A stretch of 64,000 bases of DNA from Streptomyces sp. H27-C3 (GTDB lineage Bacteria; Actinomycetota; Actinomycetes; Streptomycetales; Streptomycetaceae). The stretch spans positions 27,600 to 91,599 of the forward strand of contig NZ_JASITA010000003.1 of assembly GCF_030063415.1 (NCBI RefSeq), written 5' to 3'. Under the pieces are notes generated by a model. The model made no database searches and had not been told where the DNA came from. It worked only from the letters and a program-made list of their open reading frames with translations. The translations under genes were made by a program, and so were the position numbers. Shown here one piece after another: positions 28,321-35,743 of this stretch; position 1 is the first letter of the stretch; each line of letters starts with the position of its first letter.

Positions 28321-28455
28321 AGGTTCCGCGACTTCGTGAGCACCGGCTCCTGCGGAAACGCTGGAATCCGCACCGAGTGAGCAACAGCCCTGTCGTTCGA
28401 TGGTGAGCAATCAGCGTTCCTTGCCGATCGAGCTGGTGACAGCGAGTGAGGTATC
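28321..28455 (+). repeat. Diverged direct repeat, copy 2
   Basis: Matches copy 1 (25776-25909) along its whole length with roughly one difference every four bases in the middle and near identity at GGCTCCTGCGGAAAC and GAGTGAGGTATC. The match stops at 28455, and the next base begins the Tn3-type transposase fragment, so this edge looks like a recombination junction. Confidence 0.75.
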
Positions 28456-28690
28456 TTCCACAACGCCCTGGACATCGCGGAGATCGTCCGGCAGCTCTTG
28501 GAAGAGCGCTGGGAGATCGCCCCGGAGGATCTGGCCCACATCTCGCCGTACCTGAACCGAACGCATCAACCAGTTCGGCGAGTACGCCACCCACGAGCTC
28601 GGCATCCAGCCCGAGGCGTACGAGACGAAGCTGGATGTCGACTTCGCTCCGCTGCGCGACCAGGACCTGGCCGCAGGCAGCTTGAACGCT
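28456..28690 (+). pseudogene. C-terminal remnant of a Tn3-family transposase with a frameshift
   Basis: The frame reads 'FHNALDIAEIVRQLLEE', then 'WEIAPEDLAHISPYL', the usual end of Tn3-type transposases. After 'SPYL' one extra base shifts the frame, and the expected 'HINQFGEYATHELGIQ' and 'YETKLDVDFAPLRDQDLAA' continue in the next frame. Only the last ~75 codons remain of a protein that is normally near 1000 residues. There is no start codon, resolvase or terminal repeat nearby, so it is a dead fragment. Confidence 0.75.
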
Positions 28691-28715
28691 CGTCAACCCG
28701 GTGGGAGTACCGCGG

Positions 28716-29039
28716 TCAGCGCACCGCCGCCTGCTGCACCTTGTCGAGGTCGTCGTGGTAGACGACCTCGTTGAATCGTAACCGCAGGCCGTGCTTGGCC
28801 AGGAGCCACGCCACGATGGCGTCGAGGTGTTCGCGGTGTTCCTTGGTGCGGGCCTGGAGATATGCCTCGCGGACATCGTCGAGTTCGTCGGCGAGGACCT
28901 GGTTCATGCGTTCGCGGATGTACCGCTTGAGGTTGATGTACTCCATGAAGACTTCGGTGATGCCTGCGTCGACGAGCCGGCCGAAGAGTTGGTCCAGCAG
29001 TTCGGGCTGATGTCTGGTGCGGCGAGCGGCTGTTCGCAT
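28716..29039 (-). CDS. Unrecognised ORF, probably truncated at its 5' end
   Basis: I do not recognise this family. The plausible native part (about residues 10-107) runs from 'HQPELLDQLFGRLVDAGITE' through 'VFMEYINLKRYIRERMNQVL' and 'LDAIVAWLLAKHGLRLRFNE' to 'DDLDKVQQAAVR'. It looks mainly alpha-helical and charged, soluble and without Cys. Codon use is that of a real gene. The upstream part overlaps antisense to the SDR fragment that begins near 29006, so the original N-terminus was probably lost at that junction; the ATG at 29039 may be fortuitous. Neighbours are a Tn3 remnant and a truncated SDR. Confidence 0.4.
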   Translation of the reverse strand: MRTAARRTRHQPELLDQLFGRLVDAGITEVFMEYINLKRYIRERMNQVLADELDDVREAYLQARTKEHREHLDAIVAWLLAKHGLRLRFNEVVYHDDLDKVQQAAVR

Positions 29040-29623
29040 TCGATACGCCGGTCTGGGAGCACGACCTCGACAACGACCTGCGGCTCCTCCGGCTGGGCGT
29101 GGAGACACATGCGATCACCAGCCACTTCCTGCTGCCCCTGCTGGTGCGGCAACCGGGCGGGCTCGTGGTCGAGATGACCGACGGGACGTCCGCGTACAAC
29201 GGAACGAACTATCGCTACTCGTACTTCTACGACCTGGTCAAGAACAGCGTGCTGCGCATGGCGTTCGTGCTCGCACACGAGCTGAAGCCGCACGGCGGGA
29301 CGGCGGTTGCGCTCACCCCGGGCTGGCTGCGCTCGGAGATGATGCTCGACGGCTTCGGCGTCACCGAGGACAACTGGCGCGACGCGCTGGTTACGGTGCC
29401 GCACTTCTGCATTTCGGAGAGCCCGTCGTATGTCGGACGCGCGGTCGCGGCGCTGGCTGGCGACGCCGACGTCGCGCGCTGGAACGGCCAGTCGCTGTCC
29501 AGCGGGCAACTCGCACAGGAATACGGCTTCACCGACCTCGACGGCTCGCGCCCGGACTGCTGGCGCTACCTGGTCGAGGTCGACGACGCCGGCAAGCCGG
29601 CGGACGCAACAGGGTATCGGTGA
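29006..29623 (+). pseudogene. 5'-truncated short-chain dehydrogenase/reductase
   Basis: About 205 codons encode the C-terminal two thirds of an SDR. From 'CGERLFAFDTPVWEHDLD' it continues through the catalytic region ('VVEMTDGTSAYN', then Tyr and Lys in 'YSYFYDLVKNSVLRM') and 'VALTPGWLRSEMMLDGFGVT' to 'WRYLVEVDD'. The NAD(P)-binding N-terminus with its glycine motif is absent, and the reading frame enters abruptly from the neighbouring ORF. An ATG at 29099 is in frame, but the protein would lack the cofactor site. Confidence 0.8.
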
Positions 29624-30128
29624 CGGGCACCGCTCATGGGCCGCGGCGTTAACAGCGGTAGCCGTACAACTCCCGGCCTGTGAGCGGGCTATCGTCCGGT
29701 CCGGGCGGCCCGGCGCGGTGTCACGGCTCGTCGCCGGCGTCCGGGTCGGGCGCAGCGGGCGCAGGGCTCCGTGCGGCAGGTCCGGGGGTGGGAAGGAGCG
29801 CCAGGGGCGGGAAGGAGCAGCGGCCAAGCATGTCGATGTGGTGCCACGTGAACGGCGAGAGGCGAGCGGCGTCCTCTTCACGCACGTCGAAGCCATCCGC
29901 GCGGAGCCGGGCCAACGCGGCTCTCCGAGGACCGTCCCGCTGAACTGGTTCGGCTGCTGGGGGAATTCGTGTCCGACCGCGCCGCCTACTCCCTGCGGAG
30001 TATCCGCACTGCCTGCCGCTGTGGGACGACCGTGGTGCCCCGCAGCGGAATTCTGGATGTCCGCACCGGGCTCCCCGTCCGCACCCCCACCGGGGCCCGA
30101 AGCCTTCACCGATAATCCAGGAGATGTC
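29624..30128. other. Gene-poor stretch with possible coding remnants
   Basis: About 500 bases without a supported gene. One plus frame reads 'LLGEFVSDRAAYSLRSIRTA' followed by 'CRCGTTVVPRSGILDVRTG' and stops near 30114. It has good codon bias and could be the end of a lost gene, but no start or family is recognisable. The last bases hold the RBS GGAGA (30120-30124 region) of the next gene. Confidence 0.35.
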
Positions 30129-30839
30129 ATGCCCACATCGGCACATGAGTCCCGCGCGGCCTCGCTCAGGGGCCCGGCCCGGCGCCCGCGCGGCGCCGTC
30201 GCGCTGCTCACAGGTTCTCTCGCCTACGCTGTACTCACCGCTGCGTACGTCGTCGCCAACCGCGCCACCCCGCAGCCCGGCGCATCCGGCCGCGACATTC
30301 TGCATCACGTACGCGACGAGGGCACAGCGATTGATCTGGGCGCCTTCCTGCTGGTCGTCGCTGCCGTGCTTCTGGTGCCCGTCGCAGCCACCCTGTCCCG
30401 GCTGGTGCGGAAGGGACAGGGCTCAGGCGCCGCGGCGACAACAGCCCTCGCCGGCGGACTGCTGGCCGGTGGCGCGCTGGCCTCCAGCGCCGCGTTCGCC
30501 TGGACCCTCGGCCGGCTTCCGGAGGAGTCACCCACAGCCCTGGCCCGTGCTCTGGCAGACCTGTCCTTCCTCGCCGGCGGTCTCGGATACGCCGTGTCCT
30601 TCGCGCTCCTGGCGGCAGGCACCTGCCTGCCAGCCCGCAGCAGCGGACTCCTGTCGCGCGCCTGTGCCACCACCGGACTGGTCATCGCTGCCGCCGGCCT
30701 GGCCGCCACCCTCCTGCTCCTCGTCTTCGGGTTCAGCTACCTGCTGCCCGTCGTCCGCTTCGGTGGCACCGCATGGCTGGTGTGGGCCGCGTTCGCACTG
30801 GCCCGCCCGCGCCCGACCGCACCCGGGGTGGACGCATGA
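30129..30839 (+). CDS. Polytopic membrane protein, DUF4386-like
   Basis: A 236-residue integral membrane protein with about six hydrophobic helices ('GAVALLTGSLAYAVLTAAYV', 'LGAFLLVVAAVLLVPVAATL', 'LAGGLLAGGALASSAAFAWT', 'LAGGLGYAVSFALLAAGTCL', 'LVIAAAGLAATLLLLVFGFS' and a last one). The layout resembles DUF4386-type proteins of unknown function; the assignment is tentative. ATG 30129 follows GGAGATGTC. Its stop overlaps the ATG of the next membrane-protein gene (ATGA at 30836-30839), so the two are translationally coupled. Confidence 0.65.
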   Translation: MPTSAHESRAASLRGPARRPRGAVALLTGSLAYAVLTAAYVVANRATPQPGASGRDILHHVRDEGTAIDLGAFLLVVAAVLLVPVAATLSRLVRKGQGSGAAATTALAGGLLAGGALASSAAFAWTLGRLPEESPTALARALADLSFLAGGLGYAVSFALLAAGTCLPARSSGLLSRACATTGLVIAAAGLAATLLLLVFGFSYLLPVVRFGGTAWLVWAAFALARPRPTAPGVDA

Positions 30840-31315
30840 CCACCGCCTCGCCCGTACGACTGCGCTCGGCCCGGCAGATCCCCGTCGGCGCGGGCCTCCT
30901 GCTGCTCGCGTCCGCCGCCTTCCACACCGTCGTCCTTGTGCTTGTCGGCGGTCCGTGGGACGGCCCCGTCTCCTGGCGGAAACCGATTACCTTCGGGCTG
31001 TCCTTCGGGATCAGCGTTCTGACCATTACCTGGATCTGCCGGCTCCTCCCGCTCGCCACGCGCACCCGCACTCTCCTCCTGGGCGCGTTCACCGCGGCGT
31101 CCCTGCTGGAGACCAGCCTGATAACCCTGCAGGCATGGCGCGGTGTCCCCTCGCACTTCAACACCGAGACCACCTTCGACACCGTCGTCGCTCGCGCCCT
31201 CACAGCCGGCGGCATCACCCTCATCGCGTTCGCCAACACGGGCCGTCAGGTGGCACGGCTGAGCGTAGATTCCACGTACCGCAGGATCCATGTCGGCCAA
31301 GAGCAGCCAGGCTAA
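30836..31315 (+). CDS. Membrane protein, likely truncated at its C-terminus
   Basis: 159 residues with at least four hydrophobic segments ('VGAGLLLLASAAFHTVVLVL', 'ITFGLSFGISVLTITWICRL', 'TLLLGAFTAASLLETSLITL', 'ALTAGGITLIAFA'). The ATG overlaps the stop of the preceding gene. After 'ITLIAFA' (about 31232) hydrophobicity ends and the remaining ~26 residues are antisense to a TnsA-like fragment. The natural C-terminal helices were therefore probably removed by the insertion or deletion that left that fragment. No function is known; it may work with the preceding membrane protein. Confidence 0.6.
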   Translation: MTTASPVRLRSARQIPVGAGLLLLASAAFHTVVLVLVGGPWDGPVSWRKPITFGLSFGISVLTITWICRLLPLATRTRTLLLGAFTAASLLETSLITLQAWRGVPSHFNTETTFDTVVARALTAGGITLIAFANTGRQVARLSVDSTYRRIHVGQEQPG

Positions 31316-31501
31316 CTCCAGCCGGCTCTCGTAGACGACGGGCCCAGCCATCGTCGTTGATGCGTATCGTCCCGAATGGTGAGTCTGGCCGTGGACAGAG
31401 CAAAAACTCCGCCACGGCACCGACCAGGTGAAGTCCGCCAAACGCAGATCCCTGAAGGGGACCTTGCGCACCGACGCGTCGTGGTACCGGATCGACGCCA
31501 T
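31235..31501 (-). pseudogene. N-terminal fragment of a TnsA-like transposon endonuclease
   Basis: 89 codons from ATG 31501 match the start of the TnsA-like heteromeric transposase subunit common in Streptomyces. 'RKVPFRDLRLADFTWSVPWR' is followed by 'SVHGQTHHSGRYASTTM' and 'VVYESRLELAWLLLADMDP' and ends at 'GIYAQPCHLTARV'. TnsA cuts the 5' strand at transposon ends in Tn7-like elements. The catalytic region after this point and any TnsB/TnsC partner are absent; the frame instead runs antisense into the membrane-protein gene. It is a remnant of a Tn7-like element. Confidence 0.75.
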
Positions 31502-31667
31502 GACCGGTGCATTCTTCTTTCGGGATCGAATTGAACTCCGAACGGCCATACAGGCGACGGCAGTTACTGGCCGCAGCCAGTGCCCACGGAACCGTGAGAA
31601 TGCCCATTCGCTGTCCATCTCGCAGGGGCATTGTCCATCAGAATGCGGAACCTACACACCCGCGCCG

Positions 31668-33557
31668 TCAGGCCAGGCTCTCCCGCCACGCCCGGTGCAG
31701 ACCGGCGAACCGGCCCGTTCCCGCGACGAGTTCGGCCGGGGCGCCATCCTCGACGACGCGGCCGTGTTCCATGACCAGCACCCGGTCGGCGATCTCCACC
31801 GTCGAAAGGCGGTGGGCGATCACCACGGCGGTGCGGCCGCGCAGCACGGTGTGCATCGCGCGCTGGACGGCCCGCTCGCCCGGGATGTCCAGGGACGACG
31901 TGGCCTCGTCGAGGATCAGCACCGCCGGGTCGGCGAGCAGCGCGCGGGCGAAGGCCACCAGCTGGCGCTGGCCCGCCGAGATCCGGCCGCCCCGCTTGCG
32001 TACGTCCGTGTCGTACCCCTCGGGCAGGCTGCTGATGAACTCGTGCGCGCCGATGGCCTTCGCCGCCCGCTCGATGTCCTCGCGGGTGGCGTCAGGGCGG
32101 CCGATGGCGATGTTCTCCGCGACCGTGCCGGAGAACAGGAAGGCCTCCTGCGTCACCATCACCACCCCGCGCCGCAGCTCGGGCACCGCGAGGTCGCGCA
32201 AGTCCGTGCCGTCGAGCAGGACTTGGCCCTCGGTCGGGTCGTAGAAGCGGGCGAGCAGCTTGGCGAGCGTCGACTTGCCCGCGCCCGTCGAGCCGACGAC
32301 GGCGACCGTCTGGCCGGCCGGCAGCGTCAGGTCGAGGCGCGGCAGCACTTCGCCGCCGGTGCGGTAGGCGAAGCTCACCCCGGCGAAGACGACCTCGCGG
32401 CCCCGGTGTTCACGGGCCGTCGCGGGCAGCTCGCGTGGCTGCGTGGGCTCAGGAACGGTCGGTGTCTGAGCGAGCAGCCCGGCGATCTTCTCCAGCGAGG
32501 CGGCCGCCGACTGATAGGAGTTGAGGAACATGCCGAGCCGGTCGATCGGGTCGTACAGCCGCCGTAGATAGAGCACCGATGCGGCCAGCACACCGAGCGC
32601 CAGCGTGCCGTCCGCGACCCGGTAGGAGCCCCACAGCACAAGCCCCGCGATCGCGGTGTTCGCGACCAGCCGGGAGCCGGTCACATAGCGCGCCATCTCA
32701 AGGAGGGTGTCGCCGTTCGTCAGCTCGTGGCGGTGGTTGAGGACCTGGAAGTCCGCGTCGTTGGCCTCTTCGCGGCGGAAGGCCCGCACCGGCCGGATGC
32801 CGTTGATCGTCTCCGCGAACTTCACGATGACGGCGGCGATCGCCGTGGACCGCCTGCTGAAGATCCGCCCGGCGCGGCGCTGATAGAGCCGCACGAGCAG
32901 ATACAGCGGTACGAAGGAGAGCACCGCGAACCCGCCGAGCCCGATGTCCAGATAGAGCAGCAGCGCGCAGATGTAGACCACGGACAGGATGACCCCGAGC
33001 AACTCCTGGAGGCCCTCGCCGAGCAGCTCCCGCAGCGACTCCACGTCTGTCGTGGAGCGGGAAATGAGCCGCCCCGAGGTGTACCGCTCGTGGAAGTCGA
33101 CGCTCAGGGCCTGCGCGTGGCGGAAGATCCGGCCGCGCAGATCAAGGAGCACGTCCTGGTTGACTCGGGCGGACGCCTGGATGAAGGCGTACTGGAGCGC
33201 CCCCGCGCCCAGTGCGCACACCAGATAGCCGGCCCCGACCGCGATCAGCGGCCCGAAGTCGTCGCGCCTGAGCGCAGGTACCCCCCGGTCGATGGCGTAC
33301 GCCACCAGTAGCGGCCCGGCCTGCACCACGGCCTGCTGGAGGAGCAGGAGCAGCGTCGCGACGGTGACCGCGCCCCGCCTGGACCGCAGCAGCGAGCGCA
33401 GCAGCGTGCCCGTCGCCCCCTTGACGGCGGGCAGCGCGTCGCGATCGAAGAGGTCCTCGGTCCGCGCCGCGACAACGGTCCCCGGACCGGTCGGGGCACC
33501 GGCGCCGGTACCCGAGTCGGATTCGGGGGCGGGCCTGCCGTCCACGGTGGTGGTCAT
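31668..33557 (-). CDS. ABC exporter half-transporter, canonical ATP site
   Basis: A 629-residue membrane-fused ABC protein: six-helix exporter domain (about residues 50-340) then an ATPase domain. Walker A is 'VGSTGAGKSTLAKLL', signature 'ISAGQRQLVAFARALL', Walker B 'AVLILDEATSSLD' with the catalytic Glu present, and the H-loop is 'VIAHRLSTV'. Signature ISAGQ replaces LSGGQ. The ATG overlaps the stop of the upstream ABC gene (ATGA), so the two almost certainly form a heterodimer of the BmrCD/TM287-288 kind. These export drugs, lipids or peptides; the substrate is unknown. Confidence 0.92.
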   Translation of the reverse strand: MTTTVDGRPAPESDSGTGAGAPTGPGTVVAARTEDLFDRDALPAVKGATGTLLRSLLRSRRGAVTVATLLLLLQQAVVQAGPLLVAYAIDRGVPALRRDDFGPLIAVGAGYLVCALGAGALQYAFIQASARVNQDVLLDLRGRIFRHAQALSVDFHERYTSGRLISRSTTDVESLRELLGEGLQELLGVILSVVYICALLLYLDIGLGGFAVLSFVPLYLLVRLYQRRAGRIFSRRSTAIAAVIVKFAETINGIRPVRAFRREEANDADFQVLNHRHELTNGDTLLEMARYVTGSRLVANTAIAGLVLWGSYRVADGTLALGVLAASVLYLRRLYDPIDRLGMFLNSYQSAAASLEKIAGLLAQTPTVPEPTQPRELPATAREHRGREVVFAGVSFAYRTGGEVLPRLDLTLPAGQTVAVVGSTGAGKSTLAKLLARFYDPTEGQVLLDGTDLRDLAVPELRRGVVMVTQEAFLFSGTVAENIAIGRPDATREDIERAAKAIGAHEFISSLPEGYDTDVRKRGGRISAGQRQLVAFARALLADPAVLILDEATSSLDIPGERAVQRAMHTVLRGRTAVVIAHRLSTVEIADRVLVMEHGRVVEDGAPAELVAGTGRFAGLHRAWRESLA

Positions 33558-35374
33558 GCGTGATCCCCCTTGTCTGCGGCTCCGACGGGTTCGCCGTCGC
33601 CCGCACCCGACATCAGCCAGGCGTACTCGTCGCTGCTGCGCAGCAGTTCGTGGTGGGTGCCGACGGCGGTGATCCGGCCCTCGGAGAGCAGTGCGACCCG
33701 GTCGGCGAGCAGTACGGTGGACGGCCGGTGCGCGACAACAAGCGCGGTGGTCCTCGCAAGCACCCGCCGCAGCGCCGCCTCCACCAGCGTCTCCGTATGC
33801 ACATCGAGCGCCGACAGCGGATCGTCCAGGACGAGGAACCGGGGCTCGCCCACCACGGCCCGCGCCAGCGCGAGGCGTTGCCGCTGTCCGCCGGACAGGC
33901 TCAGCCCCTGCTCGCCGACCTGCGTACCGGCGCCGTGCGGAAGTTCTCCCACGAACCCGGCCTGCGCGGTGTCCAGAGCCCGCTCCAGCTCCGCCTCACC
34001 CGCGCCCGCCGCGCCCATCAGTACGTTCTCGCCGACCGTCGCCGAGAAGAGCGTGGGCTCCTCGAAGGCGACAGACACCAGCTCCCGCAGCCGCTCGCGC
34101 GGCAGCGCGGTGATGTCGGCGCCGTCGAGCGTGATGCGACCGCCGGTCACCTCGTGCAGCCGCGGTACGAGCGTGGTGAGCGTCGTCTTGCCGCTGCCGG
34201 TGGCTCCGACGATCGCCATGGTCTCGCCGGGTCTGATGTGCAGGGTGATGTCCGCCAGTACGGGAGGGGAGTCCGCGGCCGCGTCGGGATAGCGGAACGC
34301 CACGCCCTCGAAGCGAAGTCCGTCGGCGGTCCCGGAGAGGTCCGCGGCCGCCTTCGGGCTCGCCAGGGTCCCCGCGTCCGTCTCCTCGGGCGCGTCCATC
34401 ACCTCGAAGTACCGGTCCGCCGCGGTCGCCGCGTCCTGGCTGATCGCCAGCAGGAAACCGATCGACTCCACCGGCCAGCGCAGCGCCAGCGCCGTCGACA
34501 GGAACGCCACCAGGGTCCCCGCCGACAGCACACCGTCGGCGACCTGGACCGTGCCGAGGACCAGCGCAGCGCCGATGGCCAGCTCCGGCAGGATCGTGAT
34601 CAGCGCCCAGATGGCGGCCAGCAGCCTGGCCTTGACCAGCTCCGTGCCGCGCAGCTTCAGCGACAGCTCGCGGAACGCGACGGCCTGGCTGCGGTGGCGG
34701 CCGAAGCCCTTGATGATGCGAATGCCCAGGACGCTCTCCTCGACCACCGTGGTCAGATCCCCGACCTGGTCCTGGGAGAGCCGTGACACCCCGGAGTACT
34801 TCGACTCGAAGAGCGAGCACAGCACCACCATGGGGATCACGGGTACCAGCAGCACCAGTCCGAGCGACCATTCCTGGAACAGCAGAATGATGAAACCGAC
34901 CAGGATCGTGACCCCGTTGACCAGCAGGAAGGTCAGCGGGAACGCCAGAAACATCCGCACTGTCATCAAGTCCGTCGTGCCTCGCGAGAGCAACTGCCCC
35001 GACGCCCAACGGTCGTGGAAGGCCATCGGCAGCCGCTGGAGATGCCGGTACAGGTCAGCCCGCATGCCCGCCTCGACGCCGGCCAACGGCCGCGCCACCA
35101 TCCAGCGCCGGATGCCGAACAGCACCGCCTCCACCACGCCGAGCACCAGCAGGAACACGGCGCCCAGCCACACCCCGCCCGGATTGCCGTCAGCGACCGG
35201 GCCGTCCACGATCCACTTCAGGACGAACGGGAAGACCAGGCTGAGGCAGGACGCGACAACAGCGACAAATGCCGCACCGAAGAGGCGCGCTCGCACCGGG
35301 CGCACGTAGGGCCACAACCGCAGGAGCGAGCGTACGGCCGACCGGTCCCGGGGTGCTGAATCTGTTTCTGGCAT
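33554..35374 (-). CDS. ABC exporter half-transporter with degenerate Walker B
   Basis: A 606-residue fused permease-ATPase, the first gene of the pair. It has 'VGATGSGKTTLTTLVPRL' (Walker A), 'LSLSGGQRQRLALARAVV' (signature) and 'RFLVLDDPLSALD', where Asp replaces the catalytic Glu after Walker B, then 'VVAHRPSTV'. This is the usual mark of the degenerate-site subunit of heterodimeric exporters. The partner supplies the complete Walker B. Six transmembrane helices occupy residues 30-320. No regulator gene is adjacent; an ABC-2 permease remnant lies upstream. Confidence 0.92.
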   Translation of the reverse strand: MPETDSAPRDRSAVRSLLRLWPYVRPVRARLFGAAFVAVVASCLSLVFPFVLKWIVDGPVADGNPGGVWLGAVFLLVLGVVEAVLFGIRRWMVARPLAGVEAGMRADLYRHLQRLPMAFHDRWASGQLLSRGTTDLMTVRMFLAFPLTFLLVNGVTILVGFIILLFQEWSLGLVLLVPVIPMVVLCSLFESKYSGVSRLSQDQVGDLTTVVEESVLGIRIIKGFGRHRSQAVAFRELSLKLRGTELVKARLLAAIWALITILPELAIGAALVLGTVQVADGVLSAGTLVAFLSTALALRWPVESIGFLLAISQDAATAADRYFEVMDAPEETDAGTLASPKAAADLSGTADGLRFEGVAFRYPDAAADSPPVLADITLHIRPGETMAIVGATGSGKTTLTTLVPRLHEVTGGRITLDGADITALPRERLRELVSVAFEEPTLFSATVGENVLMGAAGAGEAELERALDTAQAGFVGELPHGAGTQVGEQGLSLSGGQRQRLALARAVVGEPRFLVLDDPLSALDVHTETLVEAALRRVLARTTALVVAHRPSTVLLADRVALLSEGRITAVGTHHELLRSSDEYAWLMSGAGDGEPVGAADKGDHA

Positions 35375-35439
35375 CAGGAGTGAGCCTATGGTTCACCACT
35401 GACATCGTTCATCTGGTTTTCGGCGGGGGAGGTCCGGAC

Positions 35440-35737
35440 CCCGCCCTCGTGATCGCCGTGGGCCGTGTCGGCTTCGGCGTCGCGCTGCCCGAGCAGTTCC
35501 CCGGTTACGTCCTGGCGCTGCTGCTCACCACGGGCTGCGCCCTCGCGCTGGGCTCCCTGGTCTGCGCGCTGTCGCGCACCACGAAGATCGCGAGCGTCAT
35601 CGGCACGGTGGTGTTCTTCCCGGCGATGTTCACCGCGGGCGTCTGGGTTCCGGTCCAGGCGATGCCGCAGACCCTCCGGCACCAAGGACCGGGCGGCGGC
35701 CGTGGCGGCGGCGTACGACCGCGGAATCCTGGGCTGA
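35440..35737 (+). pseudogene. Fragments of an ABC-2 permease and possibly a LuxR regulator
   Basis: From about 35440 one frame reads 'VGRVGFGVALPEQFPGYVLA' then 'LGSLVCALSRTTKIASVIGT' and 'FFPAMFTAGVWVPVQAMPQ', matching the last helices of DrrB-like ABC-2 permeases. It breaks after 'PQTLR'. In a different frame the next codons, 'TKDRAAAVAAAYDRGILG' to the TGA at 35735-35737, look like the C-terminal end of a LuxR/NarL regulator. No starts or complete domains remain, so both are decayed. Confidence 0.55.
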
Positions 35738-35743
35738 CGCCCG

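Noticed and set aside
28061..28455. CRISPR-like or tRNA sequence in the gene-poor stretch
   Set aside because: No regular repeat-spacer pattern or cloverleaf was found; the only repeat is the pair at 25776-25909 and 28321-28455.
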